Positions 39,792 through 41,740 of a stretch of DNA of 41,740 nt are shown here, one piece after another. Location: contig CAMASI010000032.1 of the NCBI GenBank assembly GCA_945861065.1, positions 1 to 41,740 of the forward strand, given 5' to 3'. Numbering within the stretch: the first letter of the stretch is position 1; each line of letters starts with the position of its first letter. Source of the DNA: Klebsiella pneumoniae (lineage in GTDB: Bacteria; Myxococcota_A; UBA796; GCA-2862545). The translations under genes and the position numbers were made by a program. The notes beneath the pieces were generated by a model that saw only the letters and a program-made list of their open reading frames with translations, searched no databases and was not told the DNA's origin.

Positions 39792-41587
39792 TCACGTCGT
39801 TGTTCATTCAGTTGGCAATGGCCGCGGAACCGGATTCCGTACACATGAACCTCGATCAGTTCCTCGCGCTGTACGAGCAGTCGAAGAACCGCCCCAAGCC
39901 GCCGGAGGAGCCGCCGCGCTCGTTCGCGGTTCCGTCGGCGCGCTTGACCGGTGAGGTGGTCAGCAACGATGGTGTCGCCAACCTCGCCATTTTACGAGGT
40001 CGAATTGTCGTAGATAACTTGAGCGGAGATTGGGTCCGAATTCCCGTTCTCCCGCGGGCCGTGGCGCTGCGGTCCGCGCGGATCGGCGGGCGAGACGCAC
40101 CGCTGGTACTCGACGGAGACGCCTACACGCTCGTCACCCGAACAGCGGGTCAGCAGACGTTGGACGTGGAATTCGCGGTCCCCCTCACCGTGGACAAAGG
40201 TGTGGTGCGCATGACCGCCGGCCTGGGGCTCGCGGGCGCCACGGAAATTGAGCTCGCGCTTCCAGGGTCTGACGCGGTGGACATCGTCGCGAGTAGCGGT
40301 CAGGTGCGCAACGAGCGGGTGGAGGGCAATCGCCGAATGATTTCGATCGGTGTGCCGGTGGGTCAGCACCTCAACATTTCGTGGCAGCGCGCGTTGCCGG
40401 AAGAAGCCGCACGCGACGCTCGAATCGTGGCGGAGATGACGACGCTGGTCACGCTCGGCGATGGCATTGTGAAGGCCAACGTTCGTGTGGAAGAAACCGT
40501 GTTGTTCGCAGGCGTCTCCCAGCTGAAATTTCAGGTGCCGACTGGAATGACCGTGATCGGTGTCACAGGCACCGGTCTACGCGACTGGAAGGCGGAAGAA
40601 GGAACGCTCACGGTCAAGCTCGCGTACGCTGCGGAGGGCGCCGTACATCTGTCGGTCGACCTCGAACGCCCCATGGTGGCGTCTGAGCAGGAGCTGTCGT
40701 TGCCTGTGTTGCAGCCGATTGGCGTCGAACGCACACGAGGGTCCGTAGGTGTCGCGGTACTTGGCACACTTGAGATCGATGGCGACCGCGGCACGACCGG
40801 CGCCGTAGCTGTGGACCCACGCGCGTTGCCCGCGCTCACCGGCATGACGGCGCAGCCGGTGCTCGTGGCGTGGAAATACCTGGGCAGCGAGGTGAAAATC
40901 CCTGTGGCGTTGGCCGACAACGATGATGTGGAGGTGCTCGTCACCCTGCTCGACCAGGCGAACGCCACGACGATGGTGACCACCGACGGGCGTCGGCTCA
41001 CAAGGGTCGTCTGGCAGGTGCGCAACAATCGGCGCCAGTTTTTGCGGCTGTCGATGCCAGGGGGCGCCGAGGTGTGGAGCGCGCGGGTTGGTGGGCACGC
41101 CGTACAACCCGCCAGGGACGGGATGGGCCTCTTGTTGTTACCTTTGGTGAGGTCGGACACGGGCCCAGGCACCGCTGCGGCCTTCGATGTGGAGATCGTG
41201 TACGTCGAAACCGGGGAGGCGCCGGTTTCCGGACGGGCGCGATTTGATGCGTCGCTCCCGGTAGCCGATGCGCCGACCAGCTACGTCGCTTGGACCGTGT
41301 ACGCGCCGACGGAGGCGAAAGTGCCGCCGTCTTCTGTGGGTGGCAATCTTCGGCACGTCGAGTATTTGAGCCGACCCGTGGAGGCCGCGTCGGTGATGTC
41401 CGTTCCGGGCGACGACGGCATCGTCATGAACCAGGCGCAGGGCCAGATCGCGGCGGGTGCGTTGGGTCAAGGGTCGGCGCCAGTAGAGGTGACGCTGCCG
41501 CTGACTGGACAACCGTTTTCGTTCGAAAAACTGCTTGTCCTGGACGAGACGCTGAGCGTTGGATTCGATTGGCGGGTGAAGCCATAG
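39788..41587 (+). CDS. Secreted beta-rich protein; paralogue of preceding gene
   Basis: A 599-residue protein from ATG 39788, with AGGAGGG at 39777-39783. The leader MITSLFIQLAMA is short and uncharged and is followed by Ala-Glu-Pro. Strand-rich repeats fill the rest: VRIPVLPRAVALRSARIGG, SQLKFQVPTGMTVIGVTG, WQVRNNRRQFLRLSMPGG and EVWSARVGGHAVQPARDG. The last two line up with the YAVRNDRAQALVLGLPEG and VVSARVAGAAVSPSRFGS motifs of the preceding protein. The C-terminus ends FSFEKLLVLDETLSVGFDW, similar in character to FEHLLLPP near the end of its neighbour. I do not recognise a named family. Coupled expression and common descent suggest the two form a complex. Confidence 0.72.
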   Translation: MITSLFIQLAMAAEPDSVHMNLDQFLALYEQSKNRPKPPEEPPRSFAVPSARLTGEVVSNDGVANLAILRGRIVVDNLSGDWVRIPVLPRAVALRSARIGGRDAPLVLDGDAYTLVTRTAGQQTLDVEFAVPLTVDKGVVRMTAGLGLAGATEIELALPGSDAVDIVASSGQVRNERVEGNRRMISIGVPVGQHLNISWQRALPEEAARDARIVAEMTTLVTLGDGIVKANVRVEETVLFAGVSQLKFQVPTGMTVIGVTGTGLRDWKAEEGTLTVKLAYAAEGAVHLSVDLERPMVASEQELSLPVLQPIGVERTRGSVGVAVLGTLEIDGDRGTTGAVAVDPRALPALTGMTAQPVLVAWKYLGSEVKIPVALADNDDVEVLVTLLDQANATTMVTTDGRRLTRVVWQVRNNRRQFLRLSMPGGAEVWSARVGGHAVQPARDGMGLLLLPLVRSDTGPGTAAAFDVEIVYVETGEAPVSGRARFDASLPVADAPTSYVAWTVYAPTEAKVPPSSVGGNLRHVEYLSRPVEAASVMSVPGDDGIVMNQAQGQIAAGALGQGSAPVEVTLPLTGQPFSFEKLLVLDETLSVGFDWRVKP

Positions 41588-41605
41588 CGGGCCCTTAGGG
41601 CCCGC
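41587..41605. repeat. Perfect GC-rich palindrome after the last gene
   Basis: GCGGGCCCT and AGGGCCCGC form nine pairs around one base, starting at the last base of the stop codon. An A-run, not a T-run, follows on the plus strand, so it is a stem but not a classical intrinsic terminator for the upstream gene. Confidence 0.6.
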
Positions 41606-41635
41606 GCAAAAATAACTTGCGCATTCGGACTCGCT

Positions 41636-41740
41636 GGCATCCCGCGGCGCTGCGTTGCGGGGACCCCGCCGAACCTGCGAAGTACGCCACGTACTCCTCG
41701 GTTCGGCTGCACCCCGCGCCTTGCGCGGCGGGCGCCATCG
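41636..41740. repeat. Long imperfect inverted repeat (about 50-base arms)
   Basis: Arms at about 41636-41686 and 41690-41740 meet at GTACG-CCA-CGTAC. Outer matched blocks include CCGAACC with GGTTCGG and GCGTTGCGGGG with CCCCGCGCC (imperfect). No coding frame is convincing here. It may be an extended intergenic repeat or an RNA hairpin that continues past the window edge. Confidence 0.6.

Overview
The window is a GC-rich bacterial chromosome segment. It has compact operons with GTGA/ATGA stop-start overlaps and frequent GTG starts. Its gene set is of the kind seen in Myxococcota and other former Deltaproteobacteria: many secreted lipoproteins, FG-GAP and ASPIC/UnbV repeat proteins, a DUF1501/DUF1800 pair, sulfatases, a sigma-54 activator and a ferritin-like lipoprotein. 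The lineage is an inference from content; no rRNA is present. No CRISPR array, prophage or intact insertion sequence was seen.

Layout. 1-340: the 5' part of a decayed four-helix-bundle (TIGR02436/Avd-type) gene, with hexamer and heptamer tandem arrays upstream of it. 356-3663: two minus-strand lipoproteins and a divergent helical secreted protein. 3781-7548: a LysM lytic transglycosylase overlapping moeA and mobA (molybdenum cofactor). 7575-10628 (minus): a PLP decarboxylase followed by a type I sulfatase. 10718-13998: a MoxR-type AAA+ ATPase with a VWA partner (RavA/ViaA-like). 14126-16363: two divergent lipoproteins. 16409-20967 (minus): an arylsulfotransferase-like lipoprotein, DUF1800 and DUF1501. 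This operon is split by an eroded toxin-antitoxin module lying between 83-bp direct repeats. 21115-23799: an EVE-domain protein and two GTPases with a shared variant P-loop. 23821-25950: two secreted proteins and a small membrane protein. 25955-29940 (minus): an alkaline-phosphatase-superfamily lipoprotein and an AbgT-type transporter. 29994-36065: a tight plus-strand run holding an unknown gene, a radical-SAM-like protein without a cluster motif, a sigma-54 activator, leucine dehydrogenase, scpA, scpB and an rluB-type pseudouridine synthase. The initiator tRNA and a strong terminator follow. 36255-41587: a ferritin-like lipoprotein and two tandem, apparently paralogous secreted proteins. A long imperfect palindrome closes the window.

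Themes. Almost every exported protein here begins with a very short leader that lacks basic residues (for example MWFLLA-Cys and MWWMWMA-Cys), and in three genes upstream stops or the absence of other starts fix the short form. The best candidates for something new are this leader class, the EVE-GTPase-GTPase operon with GKD instead of GK[S/T] in both P-loops, and the toxin-antitoxin scar in the DUF1800 operon.
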